Assembly: GCA_964017155.1 (NCBI GenBank)
Contig: OZ024857.1
Span: 26,665,396-26,729,395, forward strand
Direction: 5' to 3'
Origin: Oasisia sp. SBJ-2009
Lineage: Eukaryota; Annelida; Polychaeta; Sabellida; Siboglinidae
DNA: 64,000 bases
Shown here piece after piece: positions 14,601 through 28,312 of this stretch. The first letter of the stretch is position 1. Every line of letters begins with the position of its first letter. Both the position numbers and the translations under genes were made by a program. The notes below the pieces were generated by a model. The model did no database searches, was not told where the DNA came from, and saw nothing but the letters and a program-made list of their open reading frames with translations.

Positions 14601-17600
14601 ATCTCCAATAAGCGCATATAACACAGATTGTCCTCAGAATCTTAGAACATGGTCATACAGCCCATTCTTACAGCCCATATCATATATGAGATAGATATGA
14701 TATGTCCTTAGGACATGGCAGTACAGCCCATATACGACAGATCTGTCCTCAGGACCTGTATTTTAGGTCCGTCATGTATAGTGCTGGTGCGAAGACATTG
14801 TAGAGAGAACTGTGAAGTCAGACACTGGCATGAGTCCAGTCTGGTCTGTTGGTCACACATTACTTAATAGTTCCATCCATGTTTAATGAGACTGGTGTAC
14901 ATGCCAAGACACGGACTACAAACTGGAGGAGAAAATAGAGAACACTTCAAATGTACTACCTGGTACTTGTGTTTTTGGAGGCCCAACTCAAGTAATCTAT
15001 TTACAGGGTAAGATTAAATTCATTCCAACAAATTGGATGTAAGCTTACAATACACATATATCACAATATTAACATGGTTGTTATGTTAAAATATGTTGCC
15101 TCAAAATTTTTATTCTTGATGAATAGTGAATATCCAACAAAAGGCTTGGCTGATATTGAAATCAAAAATTAAATAACTGAATTTGTTATAATATTATATA
15201 TTGGTTTATACATATATCTGCTTTAAAAAAACTGGTCAAAGTTGTTCAGCTAAAAATATGGCTTCTGTGTATGTTTTTTACAACCAAATGCAGAGGCCAT
15301 ATTTTTAGCTGAACAATCTTAACCAAATTATTTAAAGCAGTTACAATCTTGATCCAAAACTACCAGCAGCAAAACAAGCATTCAGCAGGTAAAATGTGAA
15401 TTCTGTACATCAAAAACATATTTCTAGTGAGGTAGGATTAAATATTACATTTCTGTTACTTGGGGGGATTTATTCCAATTACAATTACACCAGTGAAAAG
15501 GTCATACTAATGATTACTTCACAATCAGTTGTTCAAACAATAACAAAAAGCTAAAGTTACACTCTGCATTCATAACAGAGCAGATGCAGAGACCACATTT
15601 GAGCCATTATAATATTTCCTTTTAAATTTAGCAACTTTTAATATCTTTTATTGAACATTTCGCGGCATATTTAAAACCTCCACCGACAGAAATACTCAGG
15701 AAATTGCATGAAATTTTAATACCTCAGTTTACCACAAACCACTTTCCAATATGACGCTGCTTTATTCTTCTACAACCATACAATGATTTGTCATAATGGC
15801 ATCATCAATCAAAATGACACTTGTATAAAAAATCCAGAAAAACACCGACTAACATCTGTCATAATTTGACAGCCCTGAACTTCCTGAAGCCACCATGTAC
15901 AAAGAAATATAATTTCTATTAACTCAACATTACACAAGTCCACGCAGAAATCCAGACAGTCTGCATATTAATGTTATTACTAGTAGGAACTCTCCTATAG
16001 ACGAACCCTTAATGCGGTCTTACATCAGCGGTGATCCCATCCTGAGCCAGTCTGATACCCAAATGGCTGCAGCTGCCAATGAGTCTCGTCACCACGTGTT
16101 TTGTATTCGCAGCAAAGGCGGGGTGCACTTCCTGTTTTGCATACATGCTCATCCATACGCATAAACACAGGCATTAGTCTGACAGTGACGTTTTTTGCAG
16201 TGCATTTGTAGACAGACAGAAGCCCTATGCACTCTAATCAACACTATTCTAGATCGCATAGTATACTACAAGACGCAAACCGCACTTACTTAGTAACACA
16301 TACACTGCATGAACTAGTTTGTGTGTGAATTGTGTATATTATTTGTAATTTAGTTTAAATTCATACTATATTCTGGTGGATTTTGTTATGTTTGAGAAGG
16401 CATGGCAGTGTATAAGTCTATGACTTCGGCTGTGTCTTTCAGTAACAGCAGCAGCAGCCCACTACACTGTTCACGTACTGTACATGTATGTATGTTGTTG
16501 ACTAAAATGTTCACTCATTCATTCATTCACTTTTCACTTTCTTATCGTCAATGTCAGTGACTATTTGTTTACATGCGTCACATTTAACGATGTTTAAATA
16601 ACAAAAGCTTAAATGACGCCAATCTGTGTGGTTACTTTGATTTTATCAGAAAAACCGCCACCACGTGTTTTTTGCCCTTGATGTAATCTCAACTGAGGAC
16701 CTGTTTGTTCACAGATGGCGCCACAGATGGGCAGTGTGAGCCTCTTTACGCTGACACAATTTTCGACAGATCATCTACATAGACATTTCTGTTGCAACTA
16801 GTTATTGTGTGAATTTGTTGTGGATGTTTAATTCTGTTATTCCCGTCTGTGAGCGTGTGTTTGTCTGACTTTGTCACCTATCTGCCTGCAGACTGCACTC
16901 ACACAAGTGAGCATTAAGATGATCAAAACAATCACTCGACTAGAGTGCACGGAGAGCCGGTGGACTTTAGTACTAAATAAAAGCATCATCAATGGAGACT
17001 TTTCTCGTGACTGCTCACCATAAAAAGCCTGCGTCGTCCTCTTAGACGCCTAGTGACCTGTCAACATGTAAAGGACTCTCGCATTTGTTTCTCTGCAGAT
17101 TCTGCCACTTTCAGACTCTGTGAACAGGTTGTGTACACTGAGTCTTATGTAAGAGCGATGTACAGCCTTAATGCCCCCCCCCATGAAATTCTCTCTCTCC
17201 GAGGATTGTTAAGTACATCTCACAGGAGTTGCTACACTCAAACTTTTCATTTTTACCCTGTGAATTTTCCCGTTAATATCTGCATCAATTGTGGATACCT
17301 AGGTCTGTATAATTTGGTACACAAATGGTGTCATACTGGTACACCAAGGGTATCATACAGACAACACTGGTACACCAAGGGTGTCATAAAGATTAAAGAC
17401 AACAACACTGGTACACCAAGATGGTCACACAGTCGACAACAGTGGTAACCCAAGGGTGTCACACAGACAACAACACTGATACAACATGTATCATGCAGAC
17501 AACTACACTGGTACATCTACAGGGTCACACAGACAGTAACACTGGTACACCAAGGGGGTCACACAGACGACAGCACTGGTAAAGAAAGGATGTCACACAG

Positions 17601-20600
17601 TCAACAACAGTGGTAAACCAAGGGTGTAACACAGACGACAACATTGATACACCATGTGTCATGCAGACAACTACACTGGTACACCACGGGTGTCATAGTC
17701 ACAATACATCAACACAAAACGGGCGTCTCACAAACAAACAAGATAATATTGTCAGACCCATTAAAATGAAACATAAAAAGCAGCCCCATTATTCAGCCGT
17801 CTGGGGAACATCCTGTTACATCATAAATCATTTGTCACCAATTGTGATACCCATTAATATTCATTTTGTCAAAAGTAGATGTTTCACTTCACCCAGCTAT
17901 GAAAAAGGAATGAACCGGTACCCCGATCTATCCATATAGGTGAGCCATATGTGTGAATAGAACTTTGCAACTTTATCGTGACCCCACATACCAGAACTGT
18001 ATTTAAAAAGTACCTAAAATAATAACCCTAACAAGTGTGAATAAATTATACTACACTAGTATAAATATAAGCAACTTTGCTTACTTATCAGATATTTATT
18101 AGTGTGTGTATTTTACTGTACGTAACAAAAAACCTGTTCCTTATTTTATTACCCGTCCATCATCCATCCAGTGACATTTCTACCCATCCCCTATGGATTC
18201 TACCTACATAAAGTTATGGTTTGGATTAATTTCATGGCCCTATAACTATTATTTTTGACCTAAAATTGTCATTTGTGAAAGTCTGGTGGCAACCATTTAA
18301 GAGGAAAACGTTGATATTCTCCAACAGTAAACTCAATTATAGTTAGATGCACCAATGGAATATAACATCTAATGTTGTACCAGGTACTTGAAAAAGTAAT
18401 AATCAGAACAATTATGAAGCCACAACAACGCCAGCTCAGCTTGCAAATAGAACACATTAATAGGTTTTACATTAAGACTTTTTATCCAATGGGCCAGTAG
18501 CTTTGAGAAGATACCAGACTGCCAAAAAGTCACTGGCCTGAATTTGTTTAGATTTTTTAATAAAACACATTTTCTGGTAATGCAAGTCAGTAAAAATAGA
18601 AACGGAGTTAATTGCTAGATTTTGTTACAAGAACACATGAACCAATCAGATGCTCTCTTTCACTGCATGTTTGCCAGTGTCCAAATTGTTTATTTGTTAT
18701 TTTGTTTTCTAATAACGTAATATTTAAAAATCATTTACATCAACAGTTTTACTACTTTTTTTCAGCAAAACTACTTTGATTGCACAAATCAATGTACTAT
18801 TCGTTTAAATAACAATTTCAGAAATTTAGGAATTCATTTTTTCGTGGGACTATCCACAAAACCATGCCATTAGAATTTCCCAAATATCTCCTTTAACTGG
18901 TTACCATGATTACTGTTGTGCAAACTGACTATTATTTATCATGTCATCTTCTAATCAAACTTAATACACTGCAAATTAGGTTAAGATAGGGCAAGTCGTT
19001 TTTTAGATACGACAATTTATTAAAATATGACATTGCACTGTATTTGCACACTACCCTGTACTATGCTTATCAAATAGATAAACACACTCTACGGCAGACA
19101 ACAATAAATTATTAATTTAACTAAAAATACCATTGCTACAGTAGTCCAGATCCTTTATCTAGGCGAACTGCAGTGCTAAAATGAGAGCACGGTTGTACAC
19201 AAACTGAAGCACTCCTTGGTTGTTTACACTGTGGGCCTAGCAAAAGACACTACACACACAACTGTATAACTTGGCAAGTGCCCCAAACAATAGCAACAAG
19301 TAGGAGGCTTGTCCACGGGACCTCACATAAACATGTCACTTGTACACGCCTACGAAACCAAACCTCCAGTCTTTTTTTACATGCACGAAAATGTTCGAGA
19401 CCAAAGATTTACAATAGCGCTAATTCCCATGCATCAAGTGTCGGCATGTGCGTGTTTTTGCATGCGTCTTTACAGTCTGAAGCGTCTCATCAAGTGATGT
19501 TTTGCGCTACACCGAACTCACCTCACCACACATAAATAAACGTGTTTACTGAGCACCGCAGAAACGTTTTGAGTGGCGCGTTGTTTTTACATGCAATGCC
19601 ATTTCATTGTTTATCGCTAGCAGTGCAAAGAGGGAGAATCATACACAAAGATGTCAGTGGATATTTTAATATCATTGAGTTTATCTAACTCGATCGCATA
19701 TTGTTGTAATCAATGTTAAAAAAATTGTGTTTGAATACGTGTACTCAGAGTGGTTGATTTAATGAATTAGTTTTATACTTTCATGTGGCAATCTATGAAA
19801 CAATGTATAATGGCTTAGCCTGAGCTACATTTGCAGATTATTTTAGCGGATCCATTATCTGTAATAGCTATAGGTATTCAGACACTTTAAATAATTATAT
19901 TACCAGATGCAGAATAATATACAACATATAATAGTTACCTTCAAATACACGTTGACAGTGTTACATTATGGTAATTACAGTAATCCCCATTTCACTATGC
20001 TTGACAGACTCTCAAAAATGTCTGGGTGTCTAAATGTATGTAAGTCCTTTGAGACAACTGTAATACATGTACATATGGTAGCTACTACATAAAGCACAAA
20101 TTAATTAGACAACTCTACAAGACATCACACGGTTGATGCCAGTCATGCCGCTAAAACCACTCCAGGCAGCTGAAGGCTTCGGACAACAGAAAATGTTATT
20201 AAAAATGGGTGATCTATGTACATTGAATCTGTGCTCTATGCCCTGGACAGAGGGCTTGTATGAAGATAAGTCAAGTAGACCTACCAGGTGTACTTAATAT
20301 GGCGCTGGAAACCAAGCATGTCAGCAACGGTCTTTCATTTTGTTCTAACCATGAAAATGACCGCCTACATGGCTCCGTCAAACTTCTCCATTCTCGAAAA
20401 TACTTCTAAAGAGAATTTCAACAGTCTTCTTTAATTAAACAAATATGTTATTATCCACACTAAACATTTAATGACAGTATCTAACTAATGTTATGGGAAT
20501 GTGCCCTCATAACAGGTATTTACAAGAAATAAAAATAAAGGATCTTTTTCTACCGAGATGTGTGCGGTTTTTGCGGCTGACAGTATCTGCACAATCACTC

Positions 20601-23600
20601 AATTGATGGCAATAACATTCTCAAAACAGACAATCTATTCTGCACCCACCATGACCACAAGCAATGTCTCAATGCTGTCATATGGCACTTCCTCTATGCA
20701 CAATTCACAACACTTCTGCATAAAAGAACATTTATCATTTCGCCAGACGTTATATAAGTATTGATTTCTTCCAGGCAGCAACAAAAGGCGCTCTTGTCTG
20801 ACGTCATTAACAAATCCCTACCACTTAACTGCATACCTGCCAATGTATATATAGTTATATATACCAGTTACTCAAAGCATTCTAAATATACCAGTTTACA
20901 AATTATTAATATGTCATTGTTTGATTACTGCCAGTAAGTTTTGCAGTTATTTCTCTGTTGTTATCTTGAGTTGAAATGGTACATTAGCGTAGGTCATAAT
21001 TAAGTCTTTCGAGCATAGCATTGTCATTGGTTAATTAAACTGCATATCTGTGAATTGCGTGGTGCTATGACTTTATGATGTAGTACCATTAATCAGATAT
21101 CACAGACTACACAAAATGACCTGTGCCACTCTGTCTGAGTGTGCCACTCTGTCTGAGTATGCCACTCTCAAGAACGATTAGTTATCTAGAGCTTATTGCA
21201 GGTGACACTTCTTTCTTCCAAATCAATCTCAACATTGCTGATTAGGTTCTATATCACTGCAGTCAGTTGTCATTTTGAACACAATCATTGTGTAATCACG
21301 TGAAAATAGTTTGTGGCTTAACTATTTCAGTATTTCAGTAATTCACAATGATTCAGAGTGACTTGACATGAAAATTGTCTGCATCACTTCAACTCAAAAT
21401 TTTGGCTGCAATAAGACATTTTATCAACAGGAACATAATCTGAAAGTTTAATACTCAACAAGTAACATAGTTAGGATATATTTTAATTTTGTAATATTTT
21501 AACCCTGACATATACGTCGTTCACAATTAGCATAATGACCAAATACTGGTGCTATTAGATACAGGTATGCCTCCATAGGTAATGTTACAAAGTCTATTAT
21601 CACCAGCACTATTTACTTAATACGATCATCATTGGCTTTATCCGACATAATACATCATTAATATTATAACAACAATCCATCTAAGTAAGTAGTTACTTGA
21701 TAAATTGCCATCAATGACATAGTAAGTCATCTTCCACTACTGCAGTTTAAGATTTTTGCAATCACTTATAAAAAAAATGCACAAATCTCCACGGTTAGCA
21801 CTATTGCAATGCTAAGGCATCACCCATAAAGGCTATATATAATTGTCATAAAAACGATTTGTGTAGCAGACATCATCAATGCCACAATGGCAGCCTGTCA
21901 AATTCAAGTGCTATGCACCAAGCAGCCCCAATAGTGGACTGTCGTACTGAATTGGGTAATTCAATGAGCGTGATTGTGAAAGCAGAACTACACGACTACA
22001 CTGCACAAAGTGTATTCCACGATTACCCTTCATAACTGGACACATGTGGATACAAACCTAAAATTCTATAATGTTTTTACAATTTAAACATTATTAGCAT
22101 TGGCTAGCTATATCCAGAATTAAAATTAAAAAGTAAATATTACATATAAACAGATATGTAAAGCAAGCTTACAATAATTTGCACACAGTAGTAATAAAAA
22201 AATTATGGCACAGTTACATCATCTCAAATTTATACTGACAGACTCATAGGTAAGCAGTGGCAAAACACAAAGTGTACATGTACTGTACAGGCAGATACTG
22301 AGACAGACAGACAGACAGACGTACATTGAGATTGACAGACACCAAAACTGACAGACACTGAGGCAGAAAGCATTCAGACAGACAGACACTCAGACAGGCA
22401 CCTATGGCATGCTATCTAGCAGACGGTAGTAAATCACAAGATGACACAAACCAAGTGAGACAGAGATTACATCAGTGATAGCCTACAATTTACATCTGAG
22501 GCATTCCGTTTCCTTTGAAATATTTATTCAAAATTGGAAGGTGTCTGACCCTCTTCTGTAACCCACATAACTCTGTATACATCAAACAAATTCATGGCTG
22601 ACCGCCGTATACCCAACAGAACAGCAATGAAGTTTTTTTGCAAGCCTGTAAAAACTACTAAATCTTAATAGGTTTCATGGCAATTACTGTCACCACATGA
22701 CAGACTAAAAAGCTCTTTCACATACGGTACACCAAGAAATAACACTAGCAAGTTCAGAGCAACCAGTAGAAATCATTACCTTTGTGTATTATTGTTAGGC
22801 TAACTAGACTATCAATTACAATCCCAGTTATCACGCTAATTGAAATAAATGATAGCAGACAAATAGTGATATCGGTACTAGATGACAGGATGCAGCTTGT
22901 ACAGTTAGAGCAGCTAGCAAAACGACGTTGTGTACTTTCATTTCATATTCTGTAATTTCCGTCTTCAGTGACAAACAGCAACAACAGGAAATATTAATTA
23001 CACAAACTAGTTCCCTAATTAATATTTACAGAATTGGTAAGTTAAGGAATTCCCTCTGTTGTTCAGCCATCTGTTAGCTTTGCACGTCGTAAATATCACA
23101 GATGGGGTTGATAATGCTAATAATAATAAGCACTGCATACCAGGCCCAGATACCTTGCAGTGCGTAACAAAATTAGACTTTTTTCCAGCCAGCATTGCGG
23201 GCAGGCTAAAAATAAGTCTGGCTTCATCCAGGTTGGTGGTTGCGGGCGACAAACCACCAAACAGTAACCATATCTTTATATAACAATAACCACATCTTTG
23301 TTGTTCGCGTGTGTATAATTTAGCCTTCGACGACGCGACTCGAGCACTCGAGGCCGTCAGTCTGGGTAAGGTCAATGCGAGTGCAGCTCAAACTGGCCTG
23401 GACGCGCACGAAAATGTATATTATTTTCAATAAACCCAATCCACCATCATAAATGACAGTCCTGTTAAAACAGCGTACATGACAAAGATTTTTACCGCAG
23501 AGCTTTGAGTGAGCTTGGTGGAGAGATGCGCAGATACAGGACAAAACATGGACATCGCTGACACTCAATCATCAGTCAACACAACACAACAGTCTGGCCG

Positions 23601-23761
23601 CCGTGGGTGACAGCGACGCAGACGGGCAAAGATTGCTCAAGTTATCAGATCGATGACAGAACTCGAAATACGAGACTTTATCAAATAACAATAAACTCAC
23701 CTAGTGCAGATGGGTAGTATGAAAAGAAGCAAATAAGCGTCAGAAGCAGGCGTTCAGCCAT
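8468..23761 (-). CDS. TGF-beta superfamily type I receptor (gene A), 5' three exons only (partial)
   Basis: Three exons (23701-23761, 9695-9809, 8468-8628) code for a signal peptide and a complete type I receptor ectodomain with CCSKEDFCN. Exon lengths 61/115/161 and phases are identical to gene B. By hand count 30 of 37 residues in exon 2 and 34 of 53 in exon 3 match gene B. It lies about 8.8 kb downstream of gene B in the same orientation, so the pair is a tandem duplication. I found no transmembrane, GS or kinase exon between 1 and 8467; these presumably lie beyond the left edge. A decoy-like ectodomain-only gene cannot be excluded. Introns 1 (13.9 kb) and 2 (1.07 kb) are largely minisatellite around exon 2. 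Confidence 0.88.
8950..9694 (-). repeat. 29-bp minisatellite copying the gene A exon 2 donor splice site, about 24 copies
   Basis: On the gene strand each unit contains TACTCCTACAAGTAAGT, the last bases of exon 2 plus its donor, followed by about 12 intron bases. The array runs directly from the real junction at 9695/9694 into intron 2. Most units keep AA|GTAAGT; a few have GTAACT or an altered exon base. Translation past the first donor meets TAA at once, so an unspliced or outer-donor product would be truncated. Confidence 0.95.
9695..9809 (-). CDS. Gene A exon 2: ectodomain, first half
   Basis: Acceptor GTCTGTGCAG|GTTTG, donor CCTACAA|GTAAGT. Codes for LLCHCDDCTNVNKSC and so on. It is a 115-nt island between a 20-bp array on its acceptor side and a 29-bp array on its donor side; the latter copies the donor. 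Confidence 0.9.
9829..12320 (-). repeat. 20-bp minisatellite next to the gene A exon 2 acceptor, about 110 copies
   Basis: Unit on the gene strand TTGTATGTAACTGTGAGCAC; some 24-bp units, degenerate edges after about 12080. The nearest unit begins about 20 bases upstream of the exon 2 acceptor, where a branch point is expected, and every unit carries TAAC, a branch-point-like core. The unit length is not a multiple of three and lacks stops on the plus strand, which explains the overlapping long ORFs here. Confidence 0.95.
12325..14250. other. Gene A intron 1 segment, no gene seen
   Basis: AT-rich sequence; only the SINE fragment at 13695-13835 stands out. An open frame at 13364-13675 has AT-biased, non-family composition. 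Confidence 0.6.
13695..13835 (+). mobile_element. SINE fragment (same family, 3' part)
   Basis: Contains GAACAGGTCTGCCAGGGAG and CACTGAGCAGTCCTGAG and ends TATATAAATAAAAG; the tRNA head is missing. Confidence 0.8.
14256..14605. repeat. 22-bp minisatellite in gene A intron 1, about 15 copies
   Basis: Unit GTAATGTCTTCAGTGAACAC plus AA, with a few 21-23-bp variants and degenerate ends. No exon is recognised beside it. Confidence 0.92.
14640..17320. other. Gene A intron 1 segment, no gene seen
   Basis: One foldback element at 15218-15340; otherwise nothing recognisable on either strand. Confidence 0.6.
15218..15340. mobile_element. Foldback element in gene A intron 1
   Basis: Arms of about 48 bp beginning CTGCTTTAAA; the inner GTTCAGCTAAAAATATGGC is perfectly paired. 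Loop of about 25 bp. Confidence 0.8.
17325..17705. repeat. About 34-bp degenerate minisatellite in gene A intron 1
   Basis: Units around ACTGGTACACCAAGGGTGTC followed by ACACAGACAACA, about ten copies of uneven length. Small ORFs across it are repeat products. Confidence 0.9.
17720..23295. other. Gene A intron 1 segment, no gene seen
   Basis: AT-rich. Only a GACA microsatellite (22296-22400) and a 20-bp triple repeat with GCCACTCTGTCTGAGT (21125-21172) were noticed. Confidence 0.6.
22296..22400. repeat. (GACA)n microsatellite, imperfect
   Basis: GACAGACAGACAGACAGAC followed by scattered GACAGACACT variants, in gene A intron 1. Confidence 0.9.
23701..23761 (-). CDS. Gene A exon 1: signal peptide
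   Basis: Codes for MAERLLLTLICFFSYYPSAL plus one base; donor GCACTAG|GTGAGT. Same length and phase as gene B exon 1. Confidence 0.85.
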
Positions 23762-23804
23762 TGTTATCTACAGTAAGAGAGAAGCGCCCGATCCTCGATC
23801 GCTA

Positions 23805-23817
23805 CGTCGCCATCTTT
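23805..23817 (-). promoter_or_regulatory. YY1-like motif upstream of gene A start
   Basis: Minus strand AAAGATGGCGACG, close to the YY1 consensus, 44 bases upstream of the ATG. Its ATG also opens a three-codon reading frame ending TAG (23813-23802). Gene B has the matching element. Function is inferred from the motif only. Confidence 0.5.
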
Positions 23818-24401
23818 GCGCATCGTTAAACTCAGACTGAAACTTTCGGACAGTACTCGCTAGGTGTCAGCATCATCTGCGCTAACGAAATATTGCGTAG
23901 CGGCCGTGGAGAAAGAGACGCTCATATTAGAACTGACAGCCACAACGCAGATTTACGACTGTGCGGCACGCCATGGAACGCCCAGCAAACTGCGTATGGC
24001 GATCATTTAAGAAAAATTTGGATGAAAAACCTTTCATGCTTGAGGACCAGTCTAGTTGATGTCGTAAAGATATGTATCTATACGGTATGTATCTAGAGGC
24101 CTACAAATGCATGGAAACCGGGGATCACATGCACGCTGGCCTGATCCTGGGAATACCATCAAGCCGTGGTCCTGTGGATTGTATTTGTATCTGCATTGTT
24201 CCTAGAAGATGTCGTGTCCAGGCACACAAAGCAGACCACGGAATTACGCGAAGTTGTTGTTCGACTTAAATCGGAACCGCGAGACGCTCGCACCGAGAGA
24301 GATAGCTATTATGTAGTGTTACGACTTGAAAAACTGAAACGATGCGGGACTGTCTCAATCTAGCAACTAGAGTTGTTGCCTACGTGGGAATTTAGGAATG
24401 C

Positions 24402-24775
<374 letters not shown>

Positions 24776-25680
24776 GTGTACGTACCTGCGTGCGCGTGAG
24801 CGTGTCTCAGTTCACGCCAGGCATCCCACACATACGAGTCAGGTCTGTGTTGTGGACGACTATACACTCCTCGTTCCTGCACCAAGAGCATCGGCGCGGT
24901 TCTGGAAGAGAGTCTGCGAACTCCAGTCTAGGTACAGTCTCCGCCATAGACGCGTCCGAGGCTTCCACTGGCGGAACACCCACAGCATCTCGAGCGGTAA
25001 ACTTTTGCAAAACACAAGAGGCGGGTCACGAAATTGACCACATCACACAATTGGCTACAAACAAAGATCGCTTCAACGACGTATCCTTTTCGAGGAATGA
25101 CATTTGACGAGCAGACCGTGTACTATAGGCCTACTTAACACACAACACTACACGCAACACCCATCACCTTGGCGTATCATTCACAATACGTCTCCCTCTT
25201 CACAAGACGACAACAATTCTTTCTCATCCTCTTCCTTGCCCGCTATATGGAGGACAATTCCTTGTTCGTCTTTCTGAGCTCAGCAGCATAGGTTCGGACA
25301 AGTTACCCAACCCGTAGGCCGTTACCGAAGGCCCGAGAACCCACGTCACTCTACACCTTTGGCATTTGGTCGCGCTATACCTACGCTATAGTAGCGTGCC
25401 TCTAGACCTTTAGAAATTGTGAACGTCTGAACATTTTTAATTGTTAGCACCCGACAGGACAGTAGGGTCAAAATCCTCAGATCTACCATCCGATGTCAGA
25501 ACCCGACAACAACGGCGCCGTGCTGAATTTCCGGCTCAGCCCTCCCAATATATATATAAGTGGTTCGGCAACCAGGGGTTTAGCGAACCCCACGGATGGT
25601 ACAATTAAAATCCCTCCTCCAGATTGCCCTCTTTGGAACCGCCCCTGGACTCTTTTGTAAGCAAGCGCAAGCTTTAGACT

Positions 25681-26030
25681 GATGTCGCATCAGGCGCGAC
25701 TCCGCACCCGATGTTTTCAGATGTAACTCACGTGAAACTGCACCGGTTATTATCAGGTGCGACAGCCACGTTGCACCCGATGTCATCTGGTGCGAACATG
25801 CACCTCGATGTCATCACGTCATGCGATTTTGCATCCCGATGTTATCAAATGTCAAATTGCATTCCGATGTTATCAGGTGCAAAAATGCACGCTGATGTTA
25901 TCAGGTTCGAAACCGCACCCGATGTTATCAGGTTCTAAACGACACCCGGTGTTATCAGGTGTGAAACCGCAGCCGATGTTATCACGTGCAACACCGCCCT
26001 CGCTGTTATCAACTTCGACACTGCGCTCGC
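25681..26030. repeat. 27-bp minisatellite, about 12 degenerate copies
   Basis: Core GATGTTATCAGGTGCGAAAC with a CGCACCC spacer. It lies between the two receptor genes, near the 5' side of gene A. No coding exon is seen beside it. Confidence 0.88.
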
Positions 26031-26526
26031 TTTTCGTCACGATTACTGACACGAAAAACAGCTTGGGTGGAGGAGCCCGGATGCGGAAGATGACGGTGAA
26101 CAACGTTGAGTTAGGAAGGAATATTCTAGAGTGTATTGTCATTTGAGGACAGCGCCTCTACGGCTACACACACCAGTCGTCGTAAGCGACGACGACGCCG
26201 TTGGCACCCAGGCCAAATGTGTCATCCATGACACTTTACATGCATCGCCGTTGCGTAGCATATGGTGGAGATTATTCCTTAAATATGATATTCTTCCTGT
26301 TCTAACAATACATTGGCACAGGGACGTACACACAACCGTGACTAGGACCCTCTAACCAATTGAGTCTCACAGATAACCTCCAACTGTATGCATCCCTTGT
26401 CGAATTTGGTTAACTTCAGCCCTCCCGGTGTTATGCCTATAAATAAAAAGGCACAAAATCATTTCCTCATTATGCCGAGTAATCGGATATACATTAGGGC
26501 AGGCATACATCTTCCTACTGTGTTCG

Positions 26527-27235
26527 TTTGAAACCATTACCAGGGCTGTTTTTGCATGGCATGAGTTCGTTTGAAATCACTACCAGGGCTGTTTTTGCAT
26601 GGCATGTGTTCGTTTGAAAGCATTACCAGGGCTGTTTTTGCATGGCATGTGTTTGTTTGAAATCACTATCAGGGGTGTTTTTGAATGGCATGTGTTTGTT
26701 TGAATCCACTACCAGGGCTGTTTTTGCATGGGATGTGTTTATTTGAAGTCACTACAAGGGCTGTTTTTGCATGGCATGTGTTTGTTTGAAATCACTATCA
26801 GGGGTGCTTTTGCATGGCATGTGTTTGTTTAAAATCAATACCAAGGCTGTTTTTTATGGTGTTTGTTTGAAATCACTATCAGGGCTGTTTTTGCATGGCA
26901 TGTATTTGTTTGAAATCACTATCAGGGCTGTTTTCGTATGGCATGTGTTTGTTTGAAATCACCACCAGGGCTGTTTTTATGGCATGTGTTTGTTTAAAAT
27001 AACTATCAAGGCTGTTTTGCATGGTATGTGTTTGTTTAAAATCACTATCAAGGCTGTTTTTTATGGTGTTTGTTTGAAATCACTATCAGGGCTGTTTTTG
27101 CATGGCATGTATTTGTTTGAAATCACTATCAGGGCTGTTTTTTATGGCATGTGTTTGTTTAAAATCACTATCAGGGCTGTGTTGCATGGTATGTGTTTGT
27201 TTGAAATAACTACCAGAGTTATTTTTCCATGCAAA
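26527..27235. repeat. About 42-bp minisatellite, 16-17 copies
   Basis: Unit contains TTGAAATCACTATCAGGGCT then GTTTTTGCATGGCATGTGTT. Flanks on the two sides share GGTGGAGATT (26263 and 27242), hinting that the array grew inside a duplicated segment. The CTATCAG|GGCT part is acceptor-like, but no exon was recognised. Confidence 0.9.
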
Positions 27236-28296
27236 TACCATTGGTGGAGATTGTTCTCCGGAGCTGCAGGGGTTTTGCACGCCTCCTGTGGTGTTGCGTT
27301 GTCTCGGATAACGACACCGGAAGACGGAAGGAAAGTGTTATTGGAAGGAAATGTTAAGCGGACATCCGGGAGACACAAAATTCGAGAAAATCCCAGAAAT
27401 TCCCCGGATAGTTGACTGGCGCAATGTGCAACCATTTGATTTGCAGCAGCTATCCGCACGTCACCACTACTCGCAACAGACGCAAACATATGTGCTGCCC
27501 TCTAGTAGTTAAATAAACAGGTACGTCAGACGTTGCCGCCGGTGAACGTCGGACGTTGACGGCACAGACGGCCTACGCCTGTCTGGCCCAGTTCGCAGAC
27601 GCGCGTGTCAAACGATATGTCAGTGTCAAGGTGTCGCCGCTGAAAATAACCAGCTCGCGGTTTCTTTGAAGGCCGAATAACCGCCGGCCGTGCAACCAAA
27701 GTTGGCTCGACGCGGGGATTATCTGTCCACACGCGAAGGGACAAGTTACAAAAATCAGTGATAGTCATGCATTGCCATTGCCATTGGGCTTATATCGTTT
27801 ATAATTACCCCACTGTACACCACCGCGCTGCAGTTGTTGAGCAAAACAACGACAGGAAATATTAGCGTAGCCTGCCTCGAGCCATATCTAGGCACTTATG
27901 TAATATTCGGACCCACCTCTAATTTGCCGTTATAACTATACATATATTTGCTACATATAATACTTCATTGCATTACGTCCACATCATTACACGTATGTTA
28001 TGACTGTTTAGTTTGATTTTTTGTATTTTATGTATGCATTTATTTATTGTCATCCTTTTTAACTTGCTTCCTTTGTCAATATATCATCACATATATGATT
28101 GTTGTAAATGATGTGTGAATGGCTAGGCAATGAAAAATAGTGAAAACTATGTATGTCACCGAGTGAAAATTAAATTACCAATCAATAAATCAATCAGTAT
28201 TTATGTTTGACTTCACTTCTTCCGCATTAGTTATTCTGGAACTACGTAAGTGAATGGGTTTTACTGTAGACGATACAGCTAATTGCATGCCCAACG

Positions 28297-28312
28297 CCCC
28301 CCCCCCCCCCCC
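28297..28312. repeat. Poly(C) run, 16 bases
   Basis: Second uninterrupted C homopolymer of the same length, in the intergenic region. Confidence 0.95.

Larger units (their letters stand above)
23300..24300 (-). promoter_or_regulatory. CpG-rich 5' region of gene A
   Basis: CpG dinucleotides are visibly denser here (CGACGCGACTCGAGCACTCG and others) than in the AT-rich flanks, and exon 1 lies in the middle. No TATA box was identified. Consistent with a CpG-type promoter. Confidence 0.4.
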
